DNA of 64,000 nucleotides from an uncultured Roseburia sp. Lineage in GTDB: Bacteria > Bacillota > Clostridia > Lachnospirales > Lachnospiraceae. Every line of letters starts with the position of its first letter. Position 1 is the first letter of the stretch. This document shows, in pieces, positions 17,364-26,002 of the stretch. The stretch is from positions 1 through 64,000 of the forward strand of contig CAJUNX010000003.1 in the NCBI GenBank assembly GCA_910587865.1. Direction: 5' to 3'. The translations under genes were made by a program, and so were the position numbers. The notes below the pieces were generated by a model that saw nothing but the letters and a program-made list of their open reading frames with translations, searched no databases and had not been told where the DNA came from.

Positions 17364-17386
17364 GATTTCCTCCCCGTTTTCTTCAT

Positions 17387-19114
17387 TTACCTATCTTCTG
17401 TCAGCACTCCCCGCTCCATCCGATATACTCGGTCGGCAAGCGCGGCTGCTTCACGCTGGTGCGTGATAAGTATCACCGTCTCATTTCCACCGCTCTGAAA
17501 AATCACCTGGTGCAACCGTTCCACCGCTTCCGGATCAAGCGCGGAAGACATCTCATCAAACAGAAAAACACTCCCGTTTTTCAAAAATGCCCGTGCAATG
17601 GCAATCCGCTGACGCTGTCCGCCCGAAAGCTGTCCGCCAGTCTCTCCCACGTTTGTCCCGTATCCGTTTTCCATATTCAGAATCTCATCATGGATCTGCG
17701 CCCGCTTTGCTGCGGCATATACGTCCCTGTCAGATGCCTCTTTTCTACCCAGCCGTATATTTTCCATCACACTTCCGTCAAACAGGGCATAATCCTGCGG
17801 CACATAGGAAACATGATCGCGGATACAGACACCCTCTGTCTCTGACACGGGTTTTCCCCGATAATAAATCTTTCCCGCCTGCGGGCTTAGCATTCCGAGA
17901 AAGAGACGGCACAACGTCGATTTCCCGGAACCGGACTCCCCAATAATAGCAATCCGTTCGCCGCGTCCGACCCGCAGATTCACACCAGTAAGTCCAAATT
18001 CTCCCCCTGGATACGCATAGCAGACACCAACAAGCTCCAGTTCCGGGATTTCCTGATCCACGGCAGCTGCCTCCTCCTCCCTTTCCGCCGGGATATCTTG
18101 CGCTCTCTGTTGCTCATTTATTTTTTTCTCATCCCCCGTACCGTAATCCAACAGTTCAAATACCCGCCGTCCCGAAACCAGCCCCGGCTGAATATACTGG
18201 ATAAATGAATTGGACTCCTGTGCCGCCTTTGCAATGATTTCCGCCAGGGACGCCGCTAGGACAATCGCAGACAGCTCCACCTCTCTCTCCATTACAAGCA
18301 GCAGGACAAGACTAAAGCAGCTGATCTGTATGACGCCTTTTAATAATTCTAACAGAGCATATCCGCATCCAATCCAAAACCCATAGCTGACACGCTGTCT
18401 GTAAATTTCCTTACAGGTTTTCCGGTATCGTTCCAGCAGAATGTTCTGCAGGCCGAATACCTTCACCACCTGGATACCAGACAGTGTCTCAAGCAGATGT
18501 GTCACCGACCCGTCCGACTGCCTTCTCGCTTCGCTTTCCCTCCCCCGGATTTTCGGATTCAGCAGTACAGAACACCAAACAGACAACGCGCACAGCACAA
18601 ATGCCGCAGCCGCCAGCTTCCAGTGAATAGACCACAGCATTCCCGTACCAGCCGTTATATAAAAGAGAAACTTTGCAAACCCTGTAATGGAGTAGGATGA
18701 AAAAATACCAACCACACGCGAAGCATCCGTGTTCAGCCTGCCAAGATAATCCCCTTCCCGGTAACGGAAAAATGCTTCCCCCGGCATCTTCCCGATCTGC
18801 GCAAATAACTGCTTCTGCAGATTTACCACGCCAGAATATGTACTGGTTCTCCTGAGATATTCTCCCGCACAGATCAGCGGCGCACAGGCTGTAAAAACTG
18901 CCAGTAACAACAGAATCTCACCCAGAACCTCCTCTGACCGTTCCCCCGTCACAAAGCTGACCAGTCTCTCCAGGACAAACGGAACGGCAAACGCCATGGC
19001 AATATCTCCAGCCGCCAATACCCATCCTGCCAGATATCTGCCCCTCTGGTCTCCTAAAAATCCAAACGCCCGTCGGATGATATGAAATGTTTCACGAAAT
19101 GACAGTTTCTCCAT
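17387..19114 (-). CDS. ABC exporter half-transporter (membrane and ATPase domains)
   Basis: This is 575 residues from the ATG at 19,114, chosen because GGAGGG lies six bases upstream; an in-frame start at 19,180 would overlap the previous gene by 89 bases. A six-helix type I exporter domain (about 15-310) is followed by an ATPase: Walker A IIGESGSGKSTLCRL, Q-loop YVPQDYALFDG, signature LSGGQRQRIAIARAF, Walker B VFLFDEMSSALDPEA, switch His ILITHQREA. It overlaps the partner exporter by 23 bases, so a heterodimer is likely. The usual Glu after Walker B Asp is present. Substrate unknown. Confidence 0.93.
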   Translation of the reverse strand: MEKLSFRETFHIIRRAFGFLGDQRGRYLAGWVLAAGDIAMAFAVPFVLERLVSFVTGERSEEVLGEILLLLAVFTACAPLICAGEYLRRTSTYSGVVNLQKQLFAQIGKMPGEAFFRYREGDYLGRLNTDASRVVGIFSSYSITGFAKFLFYITAGTGMLWSIHWKLAAAAFVLCALSVWCSVLLNPKIRGRESEARRQSDGSVTHLLETLSGIQVVKVFGLQNILLERYRKTCKEIYRQRVSYGFWIGCGYALLELLKGVIQISCFSLVLLLVMEREVELSAIVLAASLAEIIAKAAQESNSFIQYIQPGLVSGRRVFELLDYGTGDEKKINEQQRAQDIPAEREEEAAAVDQEIPELELVGVCYAYPGGEFGLTGVNLRVGRGERIAIIGESGSGKSTLCRLFLGMLSPQAGKIYYRGKPVSETEGVCIRDHVSYVPQDYALFDGSVMENIRLGRKEASDRDVYAAAKRAQIHDEILNMENGYGTNVGETGGQLSGGQRQRIAIARAFLKNGSVFLFDEMSSALDPEAVERLHQVIFQSGGNETVILITHQREAAALADRVYRMERGVLTEDR

Positions 19115-20813
19115 GGATCCCTCCGTCAAAAAAATCTTCAGCCGTCCCCTCTGCCACAATTTTTCCATTTTCCAGTTCATACAGATAATCCGTCCTGCGA
19201 AGCGTAGCCTCCCGGTGTGAAATGATAAGCGCTGTTTTTCCCAAAAGAAGCCGTTTCAACGCCTGCCCGAGCGCTGCTTCCGACTCCGCATCCAGCGCGG
19301 ATGTCGGTTCATCCAAAAGCACTACCGGCGCGTCACGTAGAATGGCCCGTGCAATGGCAAGCCTCTGCCTCTGTCCTCCCGAAAGCTTTCCGCCGCGCAC
19401 ACCGATCCCGGTATCCATCCCATACTCCAGTCCCTCCGTATATGTCCACAGCTGCGCCGCCTGCAGAGCATCGGCAAGCTGTTCATCCGTCGCATCCGGA
19501 TTTCCCATCAGAAGATTCTCCCGAATCGTACCGTCAAACAAAACCGGCTCCTGCGTCACAAGCGAAATATAAGCGCGAAGTCTGGATCTATCTATACTAC
19601 ATATATCGGTTTTCCCTATCCAGATGCTGCCCACCAGCGGATCATACAGTCTGCATAGCAGCTTGAAAATTGTACTTTTTCCACTCCCGCTCGCGCCATG
19701 CAGTCCTACGGTCTGCCCGGGGCTTACCTCAAATGACAGGCCCCGCAAAACCGGCTGATCCGCGTGATAGCCAAACTGCAGCTGCCGGAATGATACCGCA
19801 GGGACTTCCCGCCGCTCTGCTTCCTTCCCCAGCTGCAGGATATCAGATGCCTCCTGTTCCTCCGTTTCCAAATCCAAAAATTCATAATAACGCCAGGCCA
19901 GGGCATTCCCTTTGCGCAGATTTTCAAAAATCCGATCCAGAATCCCAATCGCCGAGCGGACACTCTCCGACATCGCGGCAAACGAGACGAATGCCCCGAC
20001 AGTCAGCTCACCGGCGCGTACAAAAAACACGCCGAGAAACAGCAGCAGGAACAGCAGCAGTACACCGGAAAAATAGCGGATCAGCGCAAGCACTGCTCCC
20101 AAACGCTCACTCTGCCGATTGCTCTCAACTGACTCATCCATATAACCGCCAAACCGGTTCCGCAAAAAATTCTCCGCCTGGTAAGTGCGCACCGTCTCCA
20201 TATTCCGGATTCCCTCCGCAGCCACATTCATTGCTGCGCCGGTCATATCCGCCACGGCTTTCTTTTTCCTCTCAATCGGCCTACTCAGTCTCTCTGTAAC
20301 CCAAATGATCAGCGGAACAACGGTAAAATAAAGCACTGTGATCTTCCAGTTCATACGGAAACAGAATCCCAGCGCTACTACCGCATAAATCACTGCATGC
20401 ACATGCCAGGTCAGAATTCCGGAAAACACATCCGAAAGTCCTTCTAGGTCACTGTTTAAGCGCGATGACAGATCTCCCATACGCACTCTATTCTCCAGCA
20501 CTGATAGCTTTATCTTCGTGAGCGTAGAAAATGCATGTGTCCGCAGAGTCAAAAGCATTCCTTCCATCACACCTCTGGCCAGCGTATACTGTATCACGAT
20601 CAGCACACTGCGTATGGCTAAAAAAAACAGGATCATTTTTATTCGCGAGAATGCCCCCGTAATATCCCGGCCGACTCCCAGATCCAGCGCTCTGCCGAGC
20701 AGATCTGCCACAGAAGACGACAGTAGACCGATTACTGTTATCAGAATTACAAGTAAAAACATGCTTCCCCACTGCTTTTTTGTATCAGAAAAAATTCGTC
20801 TAAGATATCGCAT
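19092..20813 (-). CDS. ABC exporter half-transporter, partner subunit
   Basis: This is 573 residues with a six-helix exporter domain (about 15-300) and an intact ATPase: Walker A LHGASGSGKSTIFKL, Q-loop LVTQEPVLFDG, signature LSGGQRQRLAIARAI, Walker B VVLLDEPTSALDAES and ALIISHREA. It leads an operon with the second exporter half and the GT-D protein. The pair lacks a C39 leader-peptidase domain, so cleavage of a double-Gly leader is not indicated. Together with the glycosyltransferases it most likely exports a glycosylated or otherwise modified product. Confidence 0.93.
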   Translation of the reverse strand: MRYLRRIFSDTKKQWGSMFLLVILITVIGLLSSSVADLLGRALDLGVGRDITGAFSRIKMILFFLAIRSVLIVIQYTLARGVMEGMLLTLRTHAFSTLTKIKLSVLENRVRMGDLSSRLNSDLEGLSDVFSGILTWHVHAVIYAVVALGFCFRMNWKITVLYFTVVPLIIWVTERLSRPIERKKKAVADMTGAAMNVAAEGIRNMETVRTYQAENFLRNRFGGYMDESVESNRQSERLGAVLALIRYFSGVLLLFLLLFLGVFFVRAGELTVGAFVSFAAMSESVRSAIGILDRIFENLRKGNALAWRYYEFLDLETEEQEASDILQLGKEAERREVPAVSFRQLQFGYHADQPVLRGLSFEVSPGQTVGLHGASGSGKSTIFKLLCRLYDPLVGSIWIGKTDICSIDRSRLRAYISLVTQEPVLFDGTIRENLLMGNPDATDEQLADALQAAQLWTYTEGLEYGMDTGIGVRGGKLSGGQRQRLAIARAILRDAPVVLLDEPTSALDAESEAALGQALKRLLLGKTALIISHREATLRRTDYLYELENGKIVAEGTAEDFFDGGIHGETVIS

Positions 20814-20937
20814 GACTGTTTTCCTCTCCTGCTCATTCCTGACTACTTATAAATTACATGATAGCACGCTCTGTTTTTTCTCGCAAACAGTTTCTAACTG
20901 CTATAATAATTTAAACTTTGTTTTTATAAAAACAGCT

Positions 20938-20968
20938 GGCAGACTGGTTACTGCAAAACCCGTCTGCC
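20938..20968 (-). terminator. Terminator after the SunS-like glycosyltransferase gene
   Basis: The stem GGCAGAC / GTCTGCC is followed on the minus strand by AGCTGTTTTTAT. It lies between the AT-rich biosynthetic operon and the ABC exporter operon, so these are probably separate transcripts. Confidence 0.65.
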
Positions 20969-21024
20969 TTTAACATCTATCTATAGTAAATAACCCTAAT
21001 AATAGTCAACTAATAAATTCTGAA

Positions 21025-22176
21025 CTAAACCTGCTCTCTCAAACCTTCCAAAATTTTTGACGTATCTTGAAGTAACGAAGTCTGAAATGCATATATATTA
21101 ATTGTATCTCCCATCGCATATATCTCTTTTCTGAGTAAATAGGAATTTAATTCCTTTGCACGACAAATATCTTCCTCATCATTTTTCCCAAATCTATCCA
21201 TTAATAATTTCCGATTAATATAATGCTGAGAAGCAAATGGCCATGTAAAAATAGCCTGATTTGTCCAATATAATGCATTTTCTATCTCATGGATCTGATA
21301 ATGAGCTTCCGCAAGTATCACACAGCACCTTTGAAACAGATCATCTGTCAATGAAGGAACTGTATCTTTACCAATAATAATATTGGTTCCATCAGTGGGG
21401 CATTTATAAATGATAGAACGCATGATTTCAAACACATCAGAATATCTCTTTTGCATTATTAATGACTGACAATAATATACTTTAGCAAGATTTTGATAAA
21501 AATTGTCAACATTTTTCACTTGTTCAAAACACATCTGCGCCTTTTCATAATCCCCTACTGCCATCCACTCTACTCCAAGGTAATTAATCAAACGCAATTT
21601 TTGTTCTTTATACTGGGGATCCTCAATCTGTTCCTCAAGGTTTTTTATATATTTATCTCTTTTCCCCTCTGCACGTTCTTTGATCAAAGCATCCAAATGG
21701 TGAACTACTACTGGAATAAAACCAAAAGTATACTTTCCCGAAAATGATAACGTGCAATGCACTTCTCCCTTATAAGCCATATTTTCCTTTTTAAAAAGAA
21801 GTCCCTTAATAAATGTACACCACTTACCACTGCCATAATAATTATTCACTGGGAAGCGATATATTTCCGCGTTCTGATTAGCTAAATAATTATCCAAATT
21901 GCCAAATGCAATATCTACCCTCTCATCTGCATCAATAACAAAAATCCAGGGATTTTTAGCTCTTTTAATATACTCATTTCTCAATTCACTCTCTGTTCCA
22001 CTGCTTTTTTCAATTACACAACACCCTAAATCTTTACATATCTCGGGCGTATTATCTGTAGATCCATTATCTATTACGATAATTTCTTCTGAAAAATCTT
22101 TCACACTCAAAATACAATCTCTAATATTTTTTTCTTCATTTTTGGCCAAAATACATGTTGAAATTTTTGTTTTCAT
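21025..22176 (-). CDS. GT2 glycosyltransferase with TPR-like C-terminus (SunS-like)
   Basis: This is 383 residues. The N-terminal GT-A domain (about 1-235) has STCILAKNEEKNI, EIIVIDNGSTDNT and the metal-binding FVIDADERVD. The C-terminal part is built of TPR-like helix pairs (YEKAQMCFEQVKNVDNFYQN, YCQSLIMQKRYSDVFEIM, AEAHYQIHEIENALYWTNQA). This architecture matches SunS, the S-glycosyltransferase of the glycocin sublancin, and other GT2-TPR proteins. No glycocin precursor is seen nearby, so the acceptor may be a small molecule or a host protein. It is the last gene of a five-gene AT-rich operon. Confidence 0.8.
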   Translation of the reverse strand: MKTKISTCILAKNEEKNIRDCILSVKDFSEEIIVIDNGSTDNTPEICKDLGCCVIEKSSGTESELRNEYIKRAKNPWIFVIDADERVDIAFGNLDNYLANQNAEIYRFPVNNYYGSGKWCTFIKGLLFKKENMAYKGEVHCTLSFSGKYTFGFIPVVVHHLDALIKERAEGKRDKYIKNLEEQIEDPQYKEQKLRLINYLGVEWMAVGDYEKAQMCFEQVKNVDNFYQNLAKVYYCQSLIMQKRYSDVFEIMRSIIYKCPTDGTNIIIGKDTVPSLTDDLFQRCCVILAEAHYQIHEIENALYWTNQAIFTWPFASQHYINRKLLMDRFGKNDEEDICRAKELNSYLLRKEIYAMGDTINIYAFQTSLLQDTSKILEGLREQV

Positions 22177-22188
22177 TCCTACTCCCTC

Positions 22189-22755
22189 TCATTCTTTTAT
22201 TTTATATATTATCCAAAGCATCTCTGGATCGAACATTTTTAATATCTTAATTGAAATATCATAATTACCAATACGCTTCAGCAATTCATCATATGACACT
22301 ATTGCATATCGGTATTCGTTTTTCAAGAATGCATCCAGTGCATTAATTTTACTACTTGCCCAAAAAAGTTCTTTGCTTTTTAATCTCTTTTCATTCATTC
22401 GATATAGCTGATATGTAGATGAATGTAATATTATCGAGTTAATCTTATAATTAACATTTTCTACAAGTATCATTTTCATCGTTTTTCTCAAAAAATAATC
22501 CTCGACACTCAATCTCTCATAATATCGAAAATGAAAATCTACCCATGATATGTACTCACTTCCTTTCCTTCGATTCTGATAACCTGCTGGCATTAATATT
22601 ATATCATTCTTCATGGCTAACTGAAAAGCCATCTCAAATTCATCAACCACCTCTACCGTTGCGTCGTATTCTCGTATATTCATCCACCATACCAACGCGT
22701 TATAACTGTCTGTGCCAACAGGTCCAAGTGTATATGCTACATTTTTTCTATCCAT
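22189..22755 (-). CDS. Prephenate-dehydratase-fold protein (BacA-like?)
   Basis: This is 188 residues. The opening VAYTLGPVGTDSYNA resembles the first motif of prephenate dehydratases and of BacA, the prephenate decarboxylase of bacilysin synthesis. The order that follows also fits: a DEFEMAFQLAMKNDIILMPA segment at the 'vIPiEN' strand, a second lobe (INSIILHSSTYQLY), and SKINALDAFLKNEYRYAIV near the C-terminus. The TRDTSR-type catalytic stretch of true dehydratases is not visible, and there is no ACT domain. It therefore probably acts on prephenate or a related acid in specialised metabolism, or has lost activity. It overlaps the nucleotidyltransferase gene by 8 bases. Confidence 0.5.
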   Translation of the reverse strand: MDRKNVAYTLGPVGTDSYNALVWWMNIREYDATVEVVDEFEMAFQLAMKNDIILMPAGYQNRRKGSEYISWVDFHFRYYERLSVEDYFLRKTMKMILVENVNYKINSIILHSSTYQLYRMNEKRLKSKELFWASSKINALDAFLKNEYRYAIVSYDELLKRIGNYDISIKILKMFDPEMLWIIYKIKE

Positions 22756-23563
22756 AATCTTTGACGCCCCCTACAACTCCCATATTTTCTTGTTGTACCA
22801 TTGAGAAGACCTTCGAAAAATCATGTAATTTTTCAAGTATTAATTCCATACTATATACTGACAAAAGATATTTCAAACTATCATAATACAACTCCGGTTT
22901 ATATTTCTTCATTTTGACTATTAACGTCTGAAATTTTTGTAGAGTAAATTCATACAACTCACTATCGTAGCAATCGCTGCCTTTATAAAAATAATTGACG
23001 TACCTATCAAGTCGTATATAATCATGTAATCTATTCTTTTTCAAATATGCTAATAAATCATGCAAATCATTCGGCATTTTCAAATTCACTAGCAAAAATT
23101 CTGTTTCAAACATTGAGCGTAACGACTTATAACATGAAATCGGAGATTTATTATTATAATATTTCGATAAATAATACATCACACATTGCAATGAAGAATT
23201 AAGCAATTGAAATAACGTATATTCCTTTTTTACCTGCAAATCATAATCACGGCGTATTGGAGTTGAAAAATTTGTACGTCGCACCAAACCAGAATAAAAA
23301 TTATTACATATAATTTGATTTATTGCAAAAACATAACTAGCTTGTGGAACATCTACACCCACGCAATATATCTGTTCAATTTCAGCTTTCACGCTCTCTA
23401 TTTTTTCTATATCTTGTGTTGTAACCAAAATATCAACATCTGAAACGTATCTTCCTTCTCTTTCCTCACCAATTGCTCTTGATCCTGTTATATACGCATT
23501 TATTGGTGTTTTAACACCTGAAATAACTGTTGAATATTCGTCAATCAAAAGTATATTATTCAT
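22748..23563 (-). CDS. Nucleotidyltransferase-fold protein
   Basis: This is 271 residues. The motif AYITGSRAIGEEREGRYVSDVDILV has the GS...D-x-D core of polymerase-beta-type nucleotidyltransferases (quoted in part: GSRAIGEEREG, then SDVDILV). The remaining about 180 residues are a helical domain rich in Tyr and Lys with no recognised motif, like antibiotic-modifying or MNT-type proteins. It overlaps its neighbours by 8 bases downstream and 4 bases upstream. In this setting it may activate or adenylylate an intermediate, or give self-resistance; neither is shown by sequence alone. Confidence 0.7.
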   Translation of the reverse strand: MNNILLIDEYSTVISGVKTPINAYITGSRAIGEEREGRYVSDVDILVTTQDIEKIESVKAEIEQIYCVGVDVPQASYVFAINQIICNNFYSGLVRRTNFSTPIRRDYDLQVKKEYTLFQLLNSSLQCVMYYLSKYYNNKSPISCYKSLRSMFETEFLLVNLKMPNDLHDLLAYLKKNRLHDYIRLDRYVNYFYKGSDCYDSELYEFTLQKFQTLIVKMKKYKPELYYDSLKYLLSVYSMELILEKLHDFSKVFSMVQQENMGVVGGVKDYG

Positions 23564-24402
23564 TTATGAATCTCCGCTACGATTGTATAATCACATTTTC
23601 TGTTAGTATCATCTAAAAAACCTTTACAAAATTCTACTATCATATCCGATATAGGTATGTGATACATTTTAAACTCATTACGAGCATAATTCATATCTTT
23701 AAGCATATTGGCGTATTTAAAATTCACATCCCCATATCGTTCATTAATTATCTTATCTAACTGAGAAGTGCATATTGCTGCCATAGGACCATTTGCCTTT
23801 AGAGCTTCGATTGCCACGTCCCTATCCTTTTTTTCAAACTCCTCTTCCAATATCGGTACATATTCAGAAAAAAAATACAAATAACATAATCCCCATATGT
23901 TATATAACAGCTTAAATTTAGTTGCCACACCGATACTGTTGAACCTATAATATTTTTTAATATAATGATTCATCAATTCGTCATCTTCATGTATTCCCAC
24001 AAAGCCAATCAATTCACCAGCAACAGCTCCTGCGCTACCTCCCGTTACAGGACATTCAATAAACACACCTCCTACGCTTCTAACCAAACAATCAAGTTTC
24101 ATAATTGCCTGTACCGACAGTGTAGAATGCTCAATGCAAACACTGCTACTTCTTTTAATTATGTCAATAACATTCGGATGCTTCCAAACAGAAAATGCCG
24201 CATCATCATCTGGAAGAAATGATATAATATAATCTAATTTATCAGGAAATTCATCTATATTGTGCAAAATTTGTACAGATTTCGGCATATCATATTTATT
24301 CTTCGGATAATATATATATACAATATAATCTGACAACAAATGTTGTATTATATTAGTTCCCATTATTCCAGCACCAACCAATAATACCTTTTTCCTATTC
24401 AT
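23560..24402 (-). CDS. Beta-hydroxyacid dehydrogenase (3-hydroxyisobutyrate dehydrogenase family)
   Basis: This is 280 residues. It has the family signature set: NAD(P)-binding VLLVGAGIMGTNII at the N-terminus, the substrate motif ECPVTGGSAGAVAGEL (usually DAPVSGGxxGA), and the catalytic Lys in ATKFKLLYNIW. A helical C-terminal domain follows. The enzyme should oxidise or reduce a short beta-hydroxyacid or related carbonyl compound with NAD(P). The order in the operon is decarboxylase-like protein, this enzyme, nucleotidyltransferase, prephenate-dehydratase-fold protein, glycosyltransferase, with 4- to 8-base overlaps showing translational coupling of the first four genes. Confidence 0.8.
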   Translation of the reverse strand: MNRKKVLLVGAGIMGTNIIQHLLSDYIVYIYYPKNKYDMPKSVQILHNIDEFPDKLDYIISFLPDDDAAFSVWKHPNVIDIIKRSSSVCIEHSTLSVQAIMKLDCLVRSVGGVFIECPVTGGSAGAVAGELIGFVGIHEDDELMNHYIKKYYRFNSIGVATKFKLLYNIWGLCYLYFFSEYVPILEEEFEKKDRDVAIEALKANGPMAAICTSQLDKIINERYGDVNFKYANMLKDMNYARNEFKMYHIPISDMIVEFCKGFLDDTNRKCDYTIVAEIHK

Positions 24403-25027
24403 TTCTTTGCACCCCTGTTATTATAAATTTTTCTTTACTTCTAAATGCCTTTACCTCAAATTTCACTTTTCCAAATAGCTGATGCATTAAATCTCCTTGT
24501 ACCGATCCTTTGTATACCTTTTTTTCAAATGTCTGTTCAAGCATATTCGATTGAAGTTTGCATATACCTGGATCAATTTCATCAAAAATCGACATATCAC
24601 GATATAATATAAACGGTATTTGTTGCGGTATCTTTTCTATTTTTATATAATCATTCAACTCTGCTCTTATTAACTCTACCCCCGCCATAGATTCTAACTT
24701 ATATAACCTATCAGTATAAAGAATTTTTCCCATAACTTTATCAAACCCCAAATAAATGCCTCGAAACAGAGAAAACTCATTATCAACAAATGTTATTATT
24801 GGATAGTAATAATAAGATCCTTTGTAAGCAACTTTTGCCTTAACGATTACCTCATTATACCAAACCATACAACTCTCATTTCTACTAGTTTGTCCTTTTG
24901 ATACAGCAATCTCAAACTCATTTGTTACTTCAAAAACTTTTGGTATATCATCAAGAAGCACCTTATTATTAAAACATAGATGTAATGTTTCCAGCTCAAA
25001 ATAAAATGGTGAATGAATACTTTTCAT
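24395..25027 (-). CDS. Acetoacetate-decarboxylase-like protein
   Basis: This is 210 residues with GGGGGA before the ATG. The middle region reads NEVIVKAKVAYKGSYYYYP, then FVDNEFSLFRGIYLGFDKVMGKI, resembling the acetoacetate decarboxylase (ADC) fold at the strand pair before the active site, where ADC has GRExxxYPKKL. Here the equivalent triad is Asp-Lys-Val. The Schiff-base Lys may be kept but the neighbouring Lys that lowers its pKa is replaced. It may be a decarboxylase, aldolase or dehydratase of the ADC superfamily. It is the first gene of the AT-rich operon and overlaps the dehydrogenase gene by 8 bases. Assignment is tentative. Confidence 0.5.
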   Translation of the reverse strand: MKSIHSPFYFELETLHLCFNNKVLLDDIPKVFEVTNEFEIAVSKGQTSRNESCMVWYNEVIVKAKVAYKGSYYYYPIITFVDNEFSLFRGIYLGFDKVMGKILYTDRLYKLESMAGVELIRAELNDYIKIEKIPQQIPFILYRDMSIFDEIDPGICKLQSNMLEQTFEKKVYKGSVQGDLMHQLFGKVKFEVKAFRSKEKFIITGVQRNE

Positions 25028-25621
25028 GATTTCCCCCGTTTTATATATATTTGTTCTAAAAACTATTTTCCACTCGCTTCAAAACAGGTTAAGCTTATGA
25101 ACCTCCTGCTAATAAAACTTGTGAATATATTCTATTGGAAAAAAACATTTTCGTAAAGCCACTGCTGTTCTTACCAAAAGGAATAATTTGTAATCTATCC
25201 CTCAATAATAATTATTGCAAAACTCCAAACTCAAAAATATTTTTCTCGTCAACTCAATCTATTTATACAAACAGGATTTTCGTTTGTATCTCTTTCTTTT
25301 ACCCCCATTTTATCAACCTTTGGCATTAACAATCTATCTTTTTTCTTTACACTGATAGATAATTGTTAATAAAACCAATCATCTTATTCAACCATCCATC
25401 GTTCCTGTTCACATGATCACATTGTATTTTTCTATAATCCTGTGTCAATCCTTATAATTTATTTAAAAACGTAATTTACTTCTCAGATATAATATTCTTC
25501 TTTCACTTTTCTCTGTCCTTAACTTGAAAATTCAAGGATATATCACAATGACCCCCTCCCCCGCTCATTTTTCCATCTCCCGATGGCCTTTCGCACATGC
25601 CTGCTTTCTCCATGAATACAC
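25028..25621. other. AT-rich intergenic region between cargo and conjugation module
   Basis: No supported gene. It should hold the promoter of the leftward biosynthetic operon. A stem ATTAACAAT-CTATC / GATAG-ATAATTGTTAAT lies at about 25,325-25,374. Small open frames on the plus strand here lack ribosome sites and have biased AT-rich composition, so I do not call them. Confidence 0.4.
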
Positions 25622-25915
25622 CTATCTCCTGTCTTTTTCCTGCTCCAAAAACCTTAATACATACAAATTTGACGTCTGTCCCCCATTCCTCTCCCGAAAC
25701 CGGCTCTTCTTCTCCACGTACCCGGCATCCACCAGCTCCTTCATCGCCCGCTTCACTGTAGACACACTGATATGCAGTTCCCTCGCAATCGTCGGTATCG
25801 CCGGGAAACAGGTCTGCTCCTTATTCGACCTGTCAATCAGATATAGCAATACCTGTAATGCCCTGTTCTTTAACTCCGACTGATACGCAATTTTTTTCAT
25901 TTCATACTGCTTCAT
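25622..25915 (-). CDS. Winged-helix DNA-binding protein of the ICE
   Basis: This is 97 residues from the ATG at 25,915 (AAAGGAG nine bases upstream); an ATG two codons earlier is also possible. The fold is a winged helix: LKNRALQVLLYLIDRSNKE, then AIPTIARELHISVSTVKRAM and ELVDAGYVEKKSRFRERNGG. This matches helix-turn-helix proteins found in plasmid or ICE replication and control regions. It is the last gene of the conjugation run, separated by about 90 bases from the CpaE-like gene. It may regulate transfer genes. Confidence 0.8.
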   Translation of the reverse strand: MKQYEMKKIAYQSELKNRALQVLLYLIDRSNKEQTCFPAIPTIARELHISVSTVKRAMKELVDAGYVEKKSRFRERNGGQTSNLYVLRFLEQEKDRR

Positions 25916-26002
25916 ATTCATTTCTCCTTTAACATTAAATTTGTAGTTTTTAACCCCAACACTATCCCACCACTGTCTTCTCCATCAAAAAGACCGGGGC
26001 GC

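Noticed and set aside
25135..25329. 64-residue frame on the plus strand in the AT-rich gap
   Set aside because: No ribosome site, AT-biased composition typical of non-coding DNA, and no recognisable motif; it could not be linked to a glycocin precursor (no Cys pattern).
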